DNA of 64,000 nt from an uncultured Parasphingopyxis sp. Lineage in GTDB: Bacteria > Pseudomonadota > Alphaproteobacteria > Sphingomonadales > Sphingomonadaceae. A program made the position numbers and the translations under genes. Location of the stretch: assembly GCA_947259005.1 (NCBI GenBank), contig CAMYKP010000006.1, positions 868,001-932,000 of the forward strand, given 5' to 3'. The notes below the pieces were generated by a model. It was given only the letters and a program-made list of their open reading frames with translations. It did no database searches and was not told the DNA's origin. Position 1 is the stretch's first letter; each line of letters opens with the position of its first letter. Positions 17,194-26,658 of this stretch are shown piece by piece.

Positions 17194-18730
17194 GGGAATT
17201 ATTCTCCAGCGTGGGGAAGGTCAGTCCTGTCGCATCGACGAGCGTATCGCCGCGCGCCAGCTCCGCAGCAGCGATCAGGTTGGGTGCGAGGAAGCGGTCT
17301 TCGGTGAGCGGAGCGATCTGTTCGCCGAATTTTTCGATCACCGCGCGCAGCGGCGCACTGGTCTTTTCGGGCGCGCGGAAGCGGATGCCCTCCACCGCGC
17401 AGAAGATTTCGATACCGAGAATCTGGAAGAGATTGTCGAGCATGCGTTGCAGCCGCCGCGCGCCATGCGCCGCCATGCTGACATGGTCTTCCTGGTTGGC
17501 GCTGGTCGGCGTGGAATCGGTCGAGCAGGGATTGGCCAGATGCTTGTTCTCGCTCATCAGCGCGGCGCTCGTCACCTCGGCAATCATGAGGCCCGAATTG
17601 AGCCCGGGATCGGCGGCGAGGAAGGGCGGCAGGTCGTAGCTGAGCGTGGGATCGACAAGCAGCGCGATACGGCGCTGCGATATGCCGCCAATCTCGGCCA
17701 GCGCGAGCGCGATCATGTCGGCAGCAAAGGCCACCGGCTCGGCATGGAAATTGCCGCCAGAGACGATGCGGCCCTCTTCCGCCAGCACCAGCGGATTGTC
17801 CGTCGCGGCATTGGCTTCGCGGCGCAGGGTGATCGACGCCAACGACAGCATATCCATCGCCGCGCCCGTCACCTGCGGCTGGCAGCGCATGCAATAGGGG
17901 TCCTGCACGCGCGGATCGTCATCCCGGTGCGAGTTGCGGATTTCGCTGTCGTCGAGCAGGGCGCGCATGGTGGCAGCCGCAGCGATCTGTCCGGGATGGC
18001 CGCGCAGGTCGTGAATTTCGGCAAGCAGCGGCGCGGTGGACGCCTTGGCCGCATCCATCGAAAGCGAAGAGGAGATGAGCGCGGTGCAGGCCGCATGCTG
18101 CGCCTCGAACAATGCCGCCAGCGCATAGGCGGTCGAGAATTGCGTGCCGTTGATCAGCGCCAAGCCCTCTTTCGGGCCGAGCGTGATCGGTTTCAGCCCG
18201 GCCTTGCTGAGCGCCTTGGCCCCGGTCAGCGTATCGCCATTGTATATGGCCTCGCCCTCGCCGATCATCACCGCCGCCATATGGGCGAGCGGTGCCAGGT
18301 CGCCGGAGGCCCCGACCGAGCCTTGCGCAGGAACGACGGGCGTCACGCCCCGCGCCAGCATCGCTTCGAGCAGGTCGATAACGTCCTCGCGCACGCCGGA
18401 TGCGCCGCGCCCCAGCGATATCAGTTTGAGCACCATCATCAGCCGGGCGATCGCACGCGGCGTCGCTTCGCCCACCCCGCAGCAATGGGAGAGTACGAGA
18501 TTGCGTTGCAGCTTGGCCGTGTCGCCTGCCGCGATGCGGATCGAGGCCAGTTTCCCGAAGCCCGTATTCACCCCGTACACGGCCTCGCTGCCCTGCGCGG
18601 CGATCGCGACGCGCTCGGCCGATGCGACAATCGCCGTTCTCGCCTTGGGATCCAGCTCAACCGGCAATTCGTCTCGCCAGATTTTTTCCAGCATTTGCAG
18701 AGATACCTCGCCGGGTCTCAACGTCAGCAT
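17186..18730 (-). CDS. hutH: Histidine ammonia-lyase
   Basis: 514 residues from the ATG at 18730. The frame extends upstream through hutI, but [20 protein letters not shown] is the correct family N-terminus. The MIO cofactor forms from Ala141-Ser142-Gly143 in [14 protein letters not shown]. It removes ammonia from L-histidine to give trans-urocanate, the committed step. Other conserved stretches are YGVNTGFGK and [14 protein letters not shown]. The start overlaps the hutI stop by 7 bases and the end overlaps hutU by 8, a tight operon. Confidence 0.97.
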   Translation of the reverse strand: MLTLRPGEVSLQMLEKIWRDELPVELDPKARTAIVASAERVAIAAQGSEAVYGVNTGFGKLASIRIAAGDTAKLQRNLVLSHCCGVGEATPRAIARLMMVLKLISLGRGASGVREDVIDLLEAMLARGVTPVVPAQGSVGASGDLAPLAHMAAVMIGEGEAIYNGDTLTGAKALSKAGLKPITLGPKEGLALINGTQFSTAYALAALFEAQHAACTALISSSLSMDAAKASTAPLLAEIHDLRGHPGQIAAAATMRALLDDSEIRNSHRDDDPRVQDPYCMRCQPQVTGAAMDMLSLASITLRREANAATDNPLVLAEEGRIVSGGNFHAEPVAFAADMIALALAEIGGISQRRIALLVDPTLSYDLPPFLAADPGLNSGLMIAEVTSAALMSENKHLANPCSTDSTPTSANQEDHVSMAAHGARRLQRMLDNLFQILGIEIFCAVEGIRFRAPEKTSAPLRAVIEKFGEQIAPLTEDRFLAPNLIAAAELARGDTLVDATGLTFPTLENNSHG

Positions 18731-19923
18731 TCTACTCCTCCGAAAATCCGTTTGTGGAGCGGGGCATCGCCGATCCGGTATGTCAGTTCCGCCGGGTCGG
18801 TAACGTCCCAGATCGCAAGGTCGGCCACCTGCCCTGCAGCGAGCCTCCCAACATCCGAAAGCCCCAGCGCCCGCGCCGCATTCACCGTTGCCCCGCGCAA
18901 ACATTCTTCCGGCGTCAGGCCGAACAGCGTAGCCCCCATATTCATCGCCAGCAGAAGCGAGGTCATCGGTGACGAACCGGGATTGCTGTCCGTCGCCAGC
19001 GCCATCGAAACCCCGGCATCGCGAAACGCCTGGATCGGCGGCTTTCGGGTTTCGCCGAGAAAGTAGAATGCCCCGGGCAGGATCACGGCCACCGTCCCGG
19101 CCTTGGCCATTGCGGCGATCCCGTCCGCGCCGACAAATTCCAGATGCTCGGCCGAGAGCGCGCCATATTCCGCAGCCAGCGCGGCCCCGCCCTGATCCGA
19201 CAATTGCTCGGCATGCAGCTTGACCGGCAAGCCAAGCTCCGCCGCCACATCGAAGACTCTCCGGATCTGCGCCGGGGTGAAAGCGATATTCTCGCAAAAG
19301 CCATCCACCATATCGACCAGCCCTTCGGAGGCCGCTTCCCGCAAAGTCGGCAGGCAGATCGTGTCGAGATAGTCGTTTGCCTCCATGCCCCTGGGAATGG
19401 CATGCGCGCCGAGAAAGGTCTTGCTGATCCGCACCGGTCGCAATTCGGCCAGCCGCGACGCGACGCGTAGCATCCGCAATTCCGTTTCCCGGTCGAGCCC
19501 GTAACCGGATTTGATCTCCACCGTGCAGACTCCTTCCGCGAGCAATCGGTCCAGCCGGGCAAGCGCGCCGTCCAGCAATTCCTCGTCAGACGCCGTCCGC
19601 GTCGCTTCAACCGTGGAAAAGATACCGCCCCCTGCCCGCGCAATCTCCTCGTAACTTGCACCTTCGAGACGCAGTTCGAATTCGCGGGCGCGGGAACCGG
19701 CATAAACAAGGTGCGTATGGCAATCGATCAGGCCGGGGGTGACCAGCCGCCCACCGAGCGAGCTTTTCCCGAAATCTGCAAATCGCGCGGGCATGGCACC
19801 GGATGCGCCTGCATAGGCTATCCGGCCATCCTGAATCGCGATCACGCCGTCGGCAATCATGCCCCAGCCCTGCGGATCGGCCAGCGTTGCCAGCGTCGCG
19901 TCAGTATAGATGTGATCCCGCAT
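18724..19923 (-). CDS. hutI: Imidazolonepropionase
   Basis: 399 residues from the ATG at 19923, preferred because GAGAGGA lies at ribosome-site distance; an ATG at 19947 would add 8 residues. An amidohydrolase-superfamily metal enzyme: [24 protein letters not shown] carries the HTH zinc or iron ligands, KSGYGLD and [12 protein letters not shown] follow, and [12 protein letters not shown] near the end is diagnostic for the family. It opens 4-imidazolone-5-propionate to N-formimino-glutamate. It is first in the hut operon; no hutC-type repressor gene is adjacent. Confidence 0.95.
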   Translation of the reverse strand: MRDHIYTDATLATLADPQGWGMIADGVIAIQDGRIAYAGASGAMPARFADFGKSSLGGRLVTPGLIDCHTHLVYAGSRAREFELRLEGASYEEIARAGGGIFSTVEATRTASDEELLDGALARLDRLLAEGVCTVEIKSGYGLDRETELRMLRVASRLAELRPVRISKTFLGAHAIPRGMEANDYLDTICLPTLREAASEGLVDMVDGFCENIAFTPAQIRRVFDVAAELGLPVKLHAEQLSDQGGAALAAEYGALSAEHLEFVGADGIAAMAKAGTVAVILPGAFYFLGETRKPPIQAFRDAGVSMALATDSNPGSSPMTSLLLAMNMGATLFGLTPEECLRGATVNAARALGLSDVGRLAAGQVADLAIWDVTDPAELTYRIGDAPLHKRIFGGVEC

Positions 19924-20013
19924 CCGTGATTCTTTCCTCTCAGACATATTCTAACATAGACGCGAAATAGTCGGACCTACAGTGCCACAGAAACGCCTTG
20001 GCAGACCCGCCCC

Positions 20014-20029
20014 TTTACGTTTACGTCAA
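20014..20029. promoter_or_regulatory. LiuR-like operator upstream of acyl-CoA dehydrogenase operon
   Basis: TTTACGTTTACGTCAA is a near-palindrome (TT-ACGT-ACGT-AA core symmetry), 50 bases before the start at 20079. It closely resembles the motif I recall for LiuR, the MerR-family regulator of branched-chain amino-acid and fatty-acid degradation in proteobacteria. It lies between divergent hutI and the dehydrogenase gene; the gene content downstream favours control of the latter. Confidence 0.55.
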
Positions 20030-20078
20030 TTGGCGTATCACTGTCGCGAAGAGAAAAGAGATTGAGGAAGCCTGATTC

Positions 20079-21194
20079 ATGAATTTCGATTTTTCGGACG
20101 ACCAGAAGTTCCTGCGCGAAGAGGCGCGGAAGTTCCTCTCCGCCAAGTGCACGACGGCACAGGTCCGCGCCGTCCTCGATGACGAAGCGATGAGTCACAA
20201 TGCCGACGTCTGGAAACAGATTGTCGAGATGGGATGGCTGGGTACGGCGATCGCCGAAGAGCATGGCGGCCTTGGCCTGGGCATGCTTGAACTCTGCGTG
20301 ATTGCAGAGGAACTGGGCCGCGCTCTCGCGCCGGTTCCCTTTGGCTCCACGGTCTATTTCTTTGCCGAAGCACTGAAGCTGGCCGGATCGGATGCGCAAA
20401 AGGCTTCGATACTGCCAAAGGTCGCCGATGGCTCCGTGATCGGTTGCTTCGCCGCCTCCGAAGGCCCGGGTCCCGTCGAAGCTGGCTCGCTAACCACCGC
20501 ATTCGAGAATGGCGCGTTGAGCGGTACGAAGATCCCCGTAACCGATGGCGACATCGCGACTCATGCCGTGGTGCTGGCGAAGGATGGCTCGGGCACCAGC
20601 CTCATACTCGTCGCGCTCGACCAGCCGGGCGTAACCCGCACATCCATCGAGACGATCGAGCCGACCCGCAGCCATGCCGAGATCACCTTTGACGGTGCTG
20701 CGGCCGAAAGGCTGGGCGCGCAGGGCGATGGCGAAACCCTGTATAATGCAATCATGAACCGGGCGGCGGTATTGCTCGCGTTCGAGCAAACCGGCGGCGC
20801 TTCCGTCTGCCTCGAAATGGCGACGGACTATGCCAAGGAGCGCCACGCCTTCGGCCGGCCAATCGGCGGCAATCAGGCGATCAAACACAAGCTCGCCGAC
20901 ATGTATGTGAAGAACGAGGTCGCCCGCTCCAACGCCTATTACGGGGCATGGGCATTATCGACCGACGCCGCGGAACTGCCCGAGGCCGCAGCTGCCGCAC
21001 GCATTGCCGCGTCCGAAGCCTATTGGTTTGCAGCCAAGGAAAATATCCAGACGCATGGCGGTATGGGCTTTACCTGGGAGGTAGACTGCCACCTCTATTA
21101 TCGGCGATCCAAACTGCTTGCGGTGCAGGCCGGCGCCCCTGCTGTCTGGAAAGAGAAACTTGTGCGGGCCCTCGAAACTCGCAACGCTGCGTAA
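20079..21194 (+). CDS. Acyl-CoA dehydrogenase, subunit 1 of a pair
   Basis: 371 residues with an AGAGATTGAGGAAG ribosome region before the ATG. N-terminal MNFDFSDDQKFLREEARKFL is typical of the FadE-like branch. The FAD loop (FAASEGPGPVEAG) is less canonical than in the next gene. The C-terminal ENIQTHGGMGFTWEVDCHLY region is strong but lacks the classical terminal Glu-base motif. Because the next gene carries GTDEI, the two may form an alpha-beta heteromer with one competent active site, as described for actinobacterial steroid-degrading FadE pairs. Confidence 0.9.
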   Translation: MNFDFSDDQKFLREEARKFLSAKCTTAQVRAVLDDEAMSHNADVWKQIVEMGWLGTAIAEEHGGLGLGMLELCVIAEELGRALAPVPFGSTVYFFAEALKLAGSDAQKASILPKVADGSVIGCFAASEGPGPVEAGSLTTAFENGALSGTKIPVTDGDIATHAVVLAKDGSGTSLILVALDQPGVTRTSIETIEPTRSHAEITFDGAAAERLGAQGDGETLYNAIMNRAAVLLAFEQTGGASVCLEMATDYAKERHAFGRPIGGNQAIKHKLADMYVKNEVARSNAYYGAWALSTDAAELPEAAAAARIAASEAYWFAAKENIQTHGGMGFTWEVDCHLYYRRSKLLAVQAGAPAVWKEKLVRALETRNAA

Positions 21195-21205
21195 AGGAAA
21201 CCCCG

Positions 21206-22402
21206 ATGGATTTTAACGACACCCCTGAAGAAGCAGCATTCCGGGCCGAGGCACGCGCCTTTCTGGAACAGCATCTGGAGCCGAAACGGGGCAATGCGAC
21301 CCGCAGCCGGGAACCGCGCGCTCTGACCCTCGACAAAGCCAAGAAATGGCAGAAGGTGAAAGCTGAAAACCAGTTTGCGCAGATTACCTGGCCCAAGGAA
21401 ATCGGCGGACGCGGCGGCACACCGATGCAGCAGGTCATCTGGAATCAGGAAGAAGCGAAATTCAACGCGCCAATAGGTCCCTTTGCGATTGGCCTTGGCA
21501 TGTGTGTGCCCACCGTCATCGCCTTTGGTTCCGACGCGCATAAGGCGCGCTATGTCCAGCCAGCCCTGCATGGCGAGGAAATCTGGTGCCAGCTATTCTC
21601 CGAGCCGTCCGCCGGTTCCGACGTCGCGGGTTTGAAGACGAAGGCGGTAAAGGATGGCGATGACTGGGTGATCAACGGCCAGAAAGTCTGGACCACCGGC
21701 GCGCAGTTTTCAGACTATGGCATCGTCCTGACGCGTACCGATCCCAATGTGCCCAAGCATAAGGGCCTTACCATGTTCATCGTCGACATGAAGGCACCGG
21801 GGGTAGAGGTTCGCCCGATCCACCAGGCATCGGGCGGCCGCGAATTCAACGAAGTCTATTTCACCGATGTGCGCATTCCGGACAGCGACCGGCTCGGCGA
21901 TCCGGGTATGGGCTGGAAGGTCGCGCTCGTCACCCTGATGAATGAGCGGCTTGCGGTCGGCGGTTCCCCGGGGCCGGACTGGCAGGAGATCATGGACTAT
22001 GCCCGCGATGCAGGCACATTGAGCAATCAGGCGTTCCGCGAAAAACTCGCCGACTGGTATGTCGCGGCACAGGGCTACAAGCTCACCAAGTTCCGCACCC
22101 AGACCGCCCTGTCGCGCGGCGAAACGCCGGGGCCCGAAAACTCGATCGGCAAGATCATCACCGCCAATCACCTGCAGGACATCTGCAACAGCGCGGTCGA
22201 GATGCAGGATCATTACGGGCTTATCATCGACAAGGACAAAGCGCCCGCCGATGCGATTTTTCAGGAGAGCCTGATGTGGGCGCCCGGCCTGCGCATTGCC
22301 GGCGGCACGGACGAGATACTGAAAAACATCATCGCCGAGCGCGTGCTGGGCCTGCCCCAGGATGTGCGGGTGGACAAGGATAAAGCATTTTCCGAACTTT
22401 AG
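21206..22402 (+). CDS. Acyl-CoA dehydrogenase, subunit 2 of a pair
   Basis: 398 residues from the ATG at 21206, 11 bases after the preceding stop and behind AAAGGAAA. FSEPSAGSDVAGLKT is the FAD/substrate loop, INGQKVWTTGAQFSDYG the middle domain, and GGTDEILKNIIAERVLGLP carries the catalytic Glu at the usual place. It oxidises an acyl-CoA to the enoyl-CoA; co-transcription with a second dehydrogenase and a thiolase implies one beta-oxidation route. Substrate chain type is not deducible. Confidence 0.93.
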   Translation: MDFNDTPEEAAFRAEARAFLEQHLEPKRGNATRSREPRALTLDKAKKWQKVKAENQFAQITWPKEIGGRGGTPMQQVIWNQEEAKFNAPIGPFAIGLGMCVPTVIAFGSDAHKARYVQPALHGEEIWCQLFSEPSAGSDVAGLKTKAVKDGDDWVINGQKVWTTGAQFSDYGIVLTRTDPNVPKHKGLTMFIVDMKAPGVEVRPIHQASGGREFNEVYFTDVRIPDSDRLGDPGMGWKVALVTLMNERLAVGGSPGPDWQEIMDYARDAGTLSNQAFREKLADWYVAAQGYKLTKFRTQTALSRGETPGPENSIGKIITANHLQDICNSAVEMQDHYGLIIDKDKAPADAIFQESLMWAPGLRIAGGTDEILKNIIAERVLGLPQDVRVDKDKAFSEL

Positions 22403-22418
22403 GCGGCATCACGCCGCC
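22402..22418 (+). terminator. Intercistronic hairpin before the thiolase gene
   Basis: GGCGGC-ATCAC-GCCGCC directly overlaps the last base of the dehydrogenase stop codon, flanked by CTTT and AAAG that can extend the stem. There is no T-run, so it more likely tunes expression or mRNA stability within the operon than ends it. Confidence 0.35.
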
Positions 22419-22453
22419 AAAGACATAACCACAATCTAAGAAGGACTATTTTC

Positions 22454-23707
22454 ATGGCCGAAGCCTATATCATCGACGCATGCCGTACGCCGCGCGGCAT
22501 TGGCAAAGTTGGCAAGGGGGCCCTTGCCGAAGAGCATCCCCAACACCTGGCGGCAACGGTCCTCAAGGCCATTGCCGAGCGCAACAATCTGAACACCGCC
22601 GATATCGACGATGTCATCTGGAGCACCAGCACCCAGAAGGGCAAACAGGGCGGTGACCTGGGCCGCATGGCCGCGCTCGATGCCGGCTATGACATCCGCA
22701 CCAGCGGCACGACGCTTGACCGTTTCTGCGGTGGCGGCATCACCAGTGTCAGCTTTGCAGCGGCGCAGATCATGTCCGGCATGGAAGATCTTGTTGTCGC
22801 AGGCGGCACGGAAATGATGTCGCTGACTGCAGCGATGGCCAAGGAAGAAATGGCCGCCGGCATTCGCCCTGCGATGATGGGCTCGGGCAATGAACGGCTG
22901 CAACGCGTTCACCCGCAATCGCATCAGGGCGTATGCGGCGATGCCATTGCATCCATGGAAGGCATTTCGCGCGAAGCCGTCGATGCGCTGGGCCTTGAAA
23001 GCCAGAGGCGCGCAGCCGTCGCAATCGCCGAAGGCCGGTTCGACAAGAGCATCGTCCCGGTTGTCGATGACGAAGGCAATGTCATCCTGGGCGAAGAAGA
23101 ATTCCCGCGTCCGCAGACCACAGCTGAAGGCCTTGCTGCACTGGAACCATCCTTCACCAAGATCGCCGATGTTCCGCTGGATGAGAAGGGCACGACTTTC
23201 CGTAAGCTTATCAACCAGAAATACCCCGATCTTGAGATTGAGCATGTGCATCATGCGGGTAACTCGTCCGGCGTTGTCGATGGCGCGGCGGCGGTGCTGC
23301 TGGCTTCGAAAGACTATGCAGACAGCCATGGGCTGAAACCGCGCGCCCGGATCGTGGCAACCGCCAATATGGGCGACGACCCGACCCTGATGCTCAACGC
23401 GCCGGTACCGGCTGCCAAGAAGGATCTCGAAAAGGCAGGGCTCACCAAGGACGATATCGACCTTTGGGAAATCAACGAAGCCTTTGCCGTGGTTGCCGAG
23501 AAGTTCATCCGCGATCTCGATCTGGACCGCGACAAGGTCAACGTGAATGGCGGCGCGATCGCGCTCGGCCATCCGATCGGTGCGACCGGCTCGATCCTGA
23601 TCGGCACGCTGCTCGACGAGCTGGAACGGCGCGACCTGAAGCGCGGCCTCGTCACCATGTGCGCCGCCGGCGGCATGGCGCCTGCGATGATTATCGAGCG
23701 GGTATAA
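22454..23707 (+). CDS. Thiolase family acetyl-CoA C-acyltransferase
   Basis: 417 residues with the two thiolase halves. The acyl-accepting Cys lies in RFCGGGITS, the HHAGNSSGVVDGAAA segment follows, and the C-terminal pair NGGAIALGHPIGATGS and CAAGGMAPAMI carry the catalytic His and second Cys. It cleaves a 3-oxoacyl-CoA to acetyl-CoA plus a shortened acyl-CoA. It is the third gene of the acyl-CoA dehydrogenase operon, 51 bases downstream, followed by a good terminator. It supplies the acetyl-CoA that aceA-dependent growth would need. Confidence 0.94.
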   Translation: MAEAYIIDACRTPRGIGKVGKGALAEEHPQHLAATVLKAIAERNNLNTADIDDVIWSTSTQKGKQGGDLGRMAALDAGYDIRTSGTTLDRFCGGGITSVSFAAAQIMSGMEDLVVAGGTEMMSLTAAMAKEEMAAGIRPAMMGSGNERLQRVHPQSHQGVCGDAIASMEGISREAVDALGLESQRRAAVAIAEGRFDKSIVPVVDDEGNVILGEEEFPRPQTTAEGLAALEPSFTKIADVPLDEKGTTFRKLINQKYPDLEIEHVHHAGNSSGVVDGAAAVLLASKDYADSHGLKPRARIVATANMGDDPTLMLNAPVPAAKKDLEKAGLTKDDIDLWEINEAFAVVAEKFIRDLDLDRDKVNVNGGAIALGHPIGATGSILIGTLLDELERRDLKRGLVTMCAAGGMAPAMIIERV

Positions 23708-23717
23708 ACGCTGACTG

Positions 23718-23758
23718 GGGGCGGCCCCGCACTCCGGAGCCGCCCCTCACCAGTTTTT
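23718..23758 (+). terminator. Rho-independent-like terminator after thiolase
   Basis: GGGGCGGC (23718-23725) pairs with GCCGCCCC (23739-23746), with five T's at 23754-23758. It ends the dehydrogenase-thiolase operon just before the convergent NTF2-like gene. Confidence 0.65.
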
Positions 23759-23765
23759 CCGGTCG

Positions 23766-24158
23766 CTAGCCAAAGGCGACAGCGGCCTCATATGTGTTCA
23801 TGAAATCGCGGAAGCGGAGCCATTTTTCATCGGCAACCGTGATCACATGGACGAAATCGGATTCGATGGGCCGGCCGGTCGAGCGAGCCGTCAATCGCAG
23901 ATGGCCGGTCACCACAACCTTGTCCCCTTCGCAAATGAATTCCTCCGGATCGAACTGGTGGATATCGACCGATGAAAGCACGGTTTCGAAAAAGCCGCGC
24001 GCCGCGTCCCTCCCCCGGAACGTCCGCGCATAGGGAATGACCTCGGGCCCGTAAAATTCGATGGTCACGTCCGGGTGCAGCCATTCGGCAATGGCGTCGA
24101 CATCCTGATTGCCAAAGGCCTCGAACACATGTTTCGTCACATCGACCGGCGCGATCAT
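23766..24158 (-). CDS. NTF2-like (SnoaL-type) protein
   Basis: 130 residues from the ATG at 24158, selected for its GGGAG ribosome site 16 bases after the TonB-receptor stop. The sequence has the alpha+beta NTF2 layout: VFEAFGNQDVDAIAEWLHPDVTIEF, then FRGRDAARGFFETVL, then GDKVVVTGHLRLTARSTGRPIESDFVHV. Such small proteins act as steroid isomerases, polyketide cyclases, hydratases or binding proteins; catalytic residues cannot be assigned with confidence. It appears co-transcribed with the upstream TonB-dependent receptor and perhaps the P450. Confidence 0.85.
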   Translation of the reverse strand: MIAPVDVTKHVFEAFGNQDVDAIAEWLHPDVTIEFYGPEVIPYARTFRGRDAARGFFETVLSSVDIHQFDPEEFICEGDKVVVTGHLRLTARSTGRPIESDFVHVITVADEKWLRFRDFMNTYEAAVAFG

Positions 24159-24174
24159 CGGCTCGTCTCCCGCA

Positions 24175-26592
24175 TCAGAAGTTGAACCTGAAATCGACGC
24201 CATAGGTGCGCGGCGGGCCAAGCGGGCCGACAAATTCCGCGCCGTAAACGGTGCCGGTCAGGATCTGGTTGGTGAAATAGGTTTCGTTGGTCAGATTGTC
24301 CCCGAACAGGCGGACGCTCCACCGCTCATCCGCGCTGGTAAAGCCGATGCTCGCGCGAACCAGGCCGTAATCCTGCTGTGAGGCGGCATCGATATTGAAC
24401 ACGGTGAAGTAGATCTGGCTCTGCCAGTGATATTCGAGCCGGGCATTGATATCGCCGAAGCGCCCGATCGGATGATCGAACTGTCCCGCCACGCTGAATT
24501 TCCAGCGCGGTGCGCGCGGCAGGCGCAGCCCGTCCAGATCGCGGATGAGGCTGCCCGGCTCCTGGGAAAGCGGCGCAGGCCTTAGCGGCTCGGTCAGCTG
24601 GCCTTCGGTAAATTCGGCATCGACATAGGTCAGCGCGGTGTCGAACCGGAAATGCTCGCTCGGGCTGAGCATCGCTTCCACCTCGAAACCCCTGACCCGC
24701 GCCTTGCCCACGTTGCGGATGATCGGCTGGTTGCCGATGCTGTCCTGCGCCTGGAGGTTGGTATAGTCATACCAGAACGCCGCCGTGTTGAGCCGCAGGA
24801 AATTGTCGAACAGATCGGTACGCGCACCAATTTCATAGGACCATATCCGCTCCGGCTCGAACGGGTCGCGCTGGCTGCTGCCAATATTGTAGCCGCCGCT
24901 CTTGAAGCCGCGCTGGACGGTTGCATAGAAAAGCAGATCGTCCGTCGGCGTCCAGTCGATCCCGAATTTCGGGGTAAAGGCGCTGAAGGTTTCCGGCCCG
25001 TTGACTGGCGCGACGATGAAACCGAACGGATCGGGCTGGGCGGCATTCCGATCCTCAGTGATGGCATTGGGAAAGAAGATCGTGTTCGGCGCAATCCGCA
25101 TATCGGGCAGCATTACCAGGTCGAAATTCTGGCGGCCGTCCCGCGTCTCCTCGCTATAGCGACCACCGATCCTGAGGGTGAACTGGTCGGATATTTCCCA
25201 TTCGGTATCGAGATATACGGCCCATGCCTCGGTTTCCTGCTGGCCGCTCAGATGGAGTTCGCAGCACAGGTCGGTCGACGGAAACACGACCGGGAATGGC
25301 GGCAGCACGCCAGCAGCCTGCAGATCCATGAAGCCCTGGATCAGGATAGGCTCCCAGAAATTGCCGAAAATGTCATTGTCGATGACATTGCTCTCTTCGA
25401 AATAATAAACGCCGAGGATCCAGGAAAAGGGCCGGTCCGCAGGAGAGCTGAGCTGGAACTCGCCGCTCCACTGCCAGTGATCCTCCTCGCGCCCGACATA
25501 ATTGTTGAAGGTATCGGACAGATCGAATTCATTCTGCGAAACCGGGTTGGTATCGCGGTAGCTGCCGATGACGCGCAGATTATAGTCGCCGATATCCCAG
25601 TCGAGCGTCGCGTTGAGGCCCCAATTCTCGACCTCGTTGAAATAGGGCACATCGGCAAAGAGATCGCGGGATGCAGCCGCCGACACCCGCCCGGCATTCT
25701 TGATCGCAAAATAGGGAAATGTCTGCGACCCTTCCCGCGTTCCATACCAGCCGGGTATTTCGTCCGCATAGCCGGCGCTGGCATAATGATAGGCATTGGC
25801 CTGATCGTCGGCCCGATAATAGTCGCCGGTCAGGGAGAGCGTCGCCGTGGAACCCAGATCGGCTTCGAGCGACAGCCGGAAGGCGAGATCGTTGCGATCC
25901 TCGACATCATCGGTCGCACCCGTCGGCCCGGTAATCGTCGTATAGCCATCGCGATCCTCGAACTGGAATGCCGCACGCGCGCGCAAGCCATTGGTAATCG
26001 GGCCGCTAATGGCCCCGGATGCCCGGTAGCGATCATAATTGCCGAGCGTCAGCTGGACATTGCCTTCGAACTCGTCGGTCGGCCGGGCGGTGACGATGCT
26101 GACCGCGCCCGCCGTGGCGTTGCGACCATAGAGCGTGCCTTGCGGCCCCCGCAAAACCTCTATGCGTTCGATGTCGAAAAAGAGCGGGCCGATGGCCGCC
26201 GGGCGGCTGATATAGACACCATCGACATAGGTGGCGGTTGAACTGTCGGTACCGGCTATGATGGTCGGCGTGCCGATCCCGCGCACGAAGATCGACGTGT
26301 CGCCCTGATAGGTCGATATCTGCACGCCGGGCGAAATCGCGCCGACCTGCTCGATGGAGGTGATGGACCGGGAACCAAGATCGTCCGCAGAATAGGCCGT
26401 CACGGCCATCGGTGCATCCTGAAGCGATTCCTCCCGCCTGCTGGCGGTCACGATGATTGGGGCGTTTCCGACGTTCCCGCCCGCACTCGCACCCTGGGCA
26501 TCATCCTGCGCCCAACCGGCCGACGGCATTGTTGCCGTTCCCAAGATTGTTGCAGCCAGCAGCAGCTGACGTGTCTGCCTTCCCGAATTCAT
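24175..26592 (-). CDS. TonB-dependent receptor
   Basis: 805 residues. A signal peptide (QLLLAATILGTATMPSAGWA) is followed by a TonB-box-like region (APIIVTASRRE), a plug domain (LQDAPMAVTAYSADDL to VLRGPQGTLYGRNATAGAVS) and a 22-strand barrel ending in Phe. It should import a large or poorly diffusing substrate across the outer membrane using TonB energy. No STN signalling domain is present. The neighbours are a P450 and an NTF2-like protein, so a hydrophobic carbon substrate such as a steroid or terpenoid is plausible, by inference only. Confidence 0.93.
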   Translation of the reverse strand: MNSGRQTRQLLLAATILGTATMPSAGWAQDDAQGASAGGNVGNAPIIVTASRREESLQDAPMAVTAYSADDLGSRSITSIEQVGAISPGVQISTYQGDTSIFVRGIGTPTIIAGTDSSTATYVDGVYISRPAAIGPLFFDIERIEVLRGPQGTLYGRNATAGAVSIVTARPTDEFEGNVQLTLGNYDRYRASGAISGPITNGLRARAAFQFEDRDGYTTITGPTGATDDVEDRNDLAFRLSLEADLGSTATLSLTGDYYRADDQANAYHYASAGYADEIPGWYGTREGSQTFPYFAIKNAGRVSAAASRDLFADVPYFNEVENWGLNATLDWDIGDYNLRVIGSYRDTNPVSQNEFDLSDTFNNYVGREEDHWQWSGEFQLSSPADRPFSWILGVYYFEESNVIDNDIFGNFWEPILIQGFMDLQAAGVLPPFPVVFPSTDLCCELHLSGQQETEAWAVYLDTEWEISDQFTLRIGGRYSEETRDGRQNFDLVMLPDMRIAPNTIFFPNAITEDRNAAQPDPFGFIVAPVNGPETFSAFTPKFGIDWTPTDDLLFYATVQRGFKSGGYNIGSSQRDPFEPERIWSYEIGARTDLFDNFLRLNTAAFWYDYTNLQAQDSIGNQPIIRNVGKARVRGFEVEAMLSPSEHFRFDTALTYVDAEFTEGQLTEPLRPAPLSQEPGSLIRDLDGLRLPRAPRWKFSVAGQFDHPIGRFGDINARLEYHWQSQIYFTVFNIDAASQQDYGLVRASIGFTSADERWSVRLFGDNLTNETYFTNQILTGTVYGAEFVGPLGPPRTYGVDFRFNF

Positions 26593-26658
26593 CCTCTTCT
26601 CTCCCCCAATTCCGGCACTCTTCGTTGCTCGGTTGTTGCTTGTAAAAACTCCTGCCCT

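Noticed and set aside
15694-19066. Plus-strand frames of 481 and 659 codons opposite hutU and hutH/hutI
   Set aside because: Full overlap with four well-recognised hut genes; Arg/His/Gln-rich translation typical of antisense shadows.
24652-26241. 529-codon plus-strand frame opposite the TonB receptor
   Set aside because: Antisense to a clear receptor gene, no motif, Ile/Arg/Glu-rich composition.
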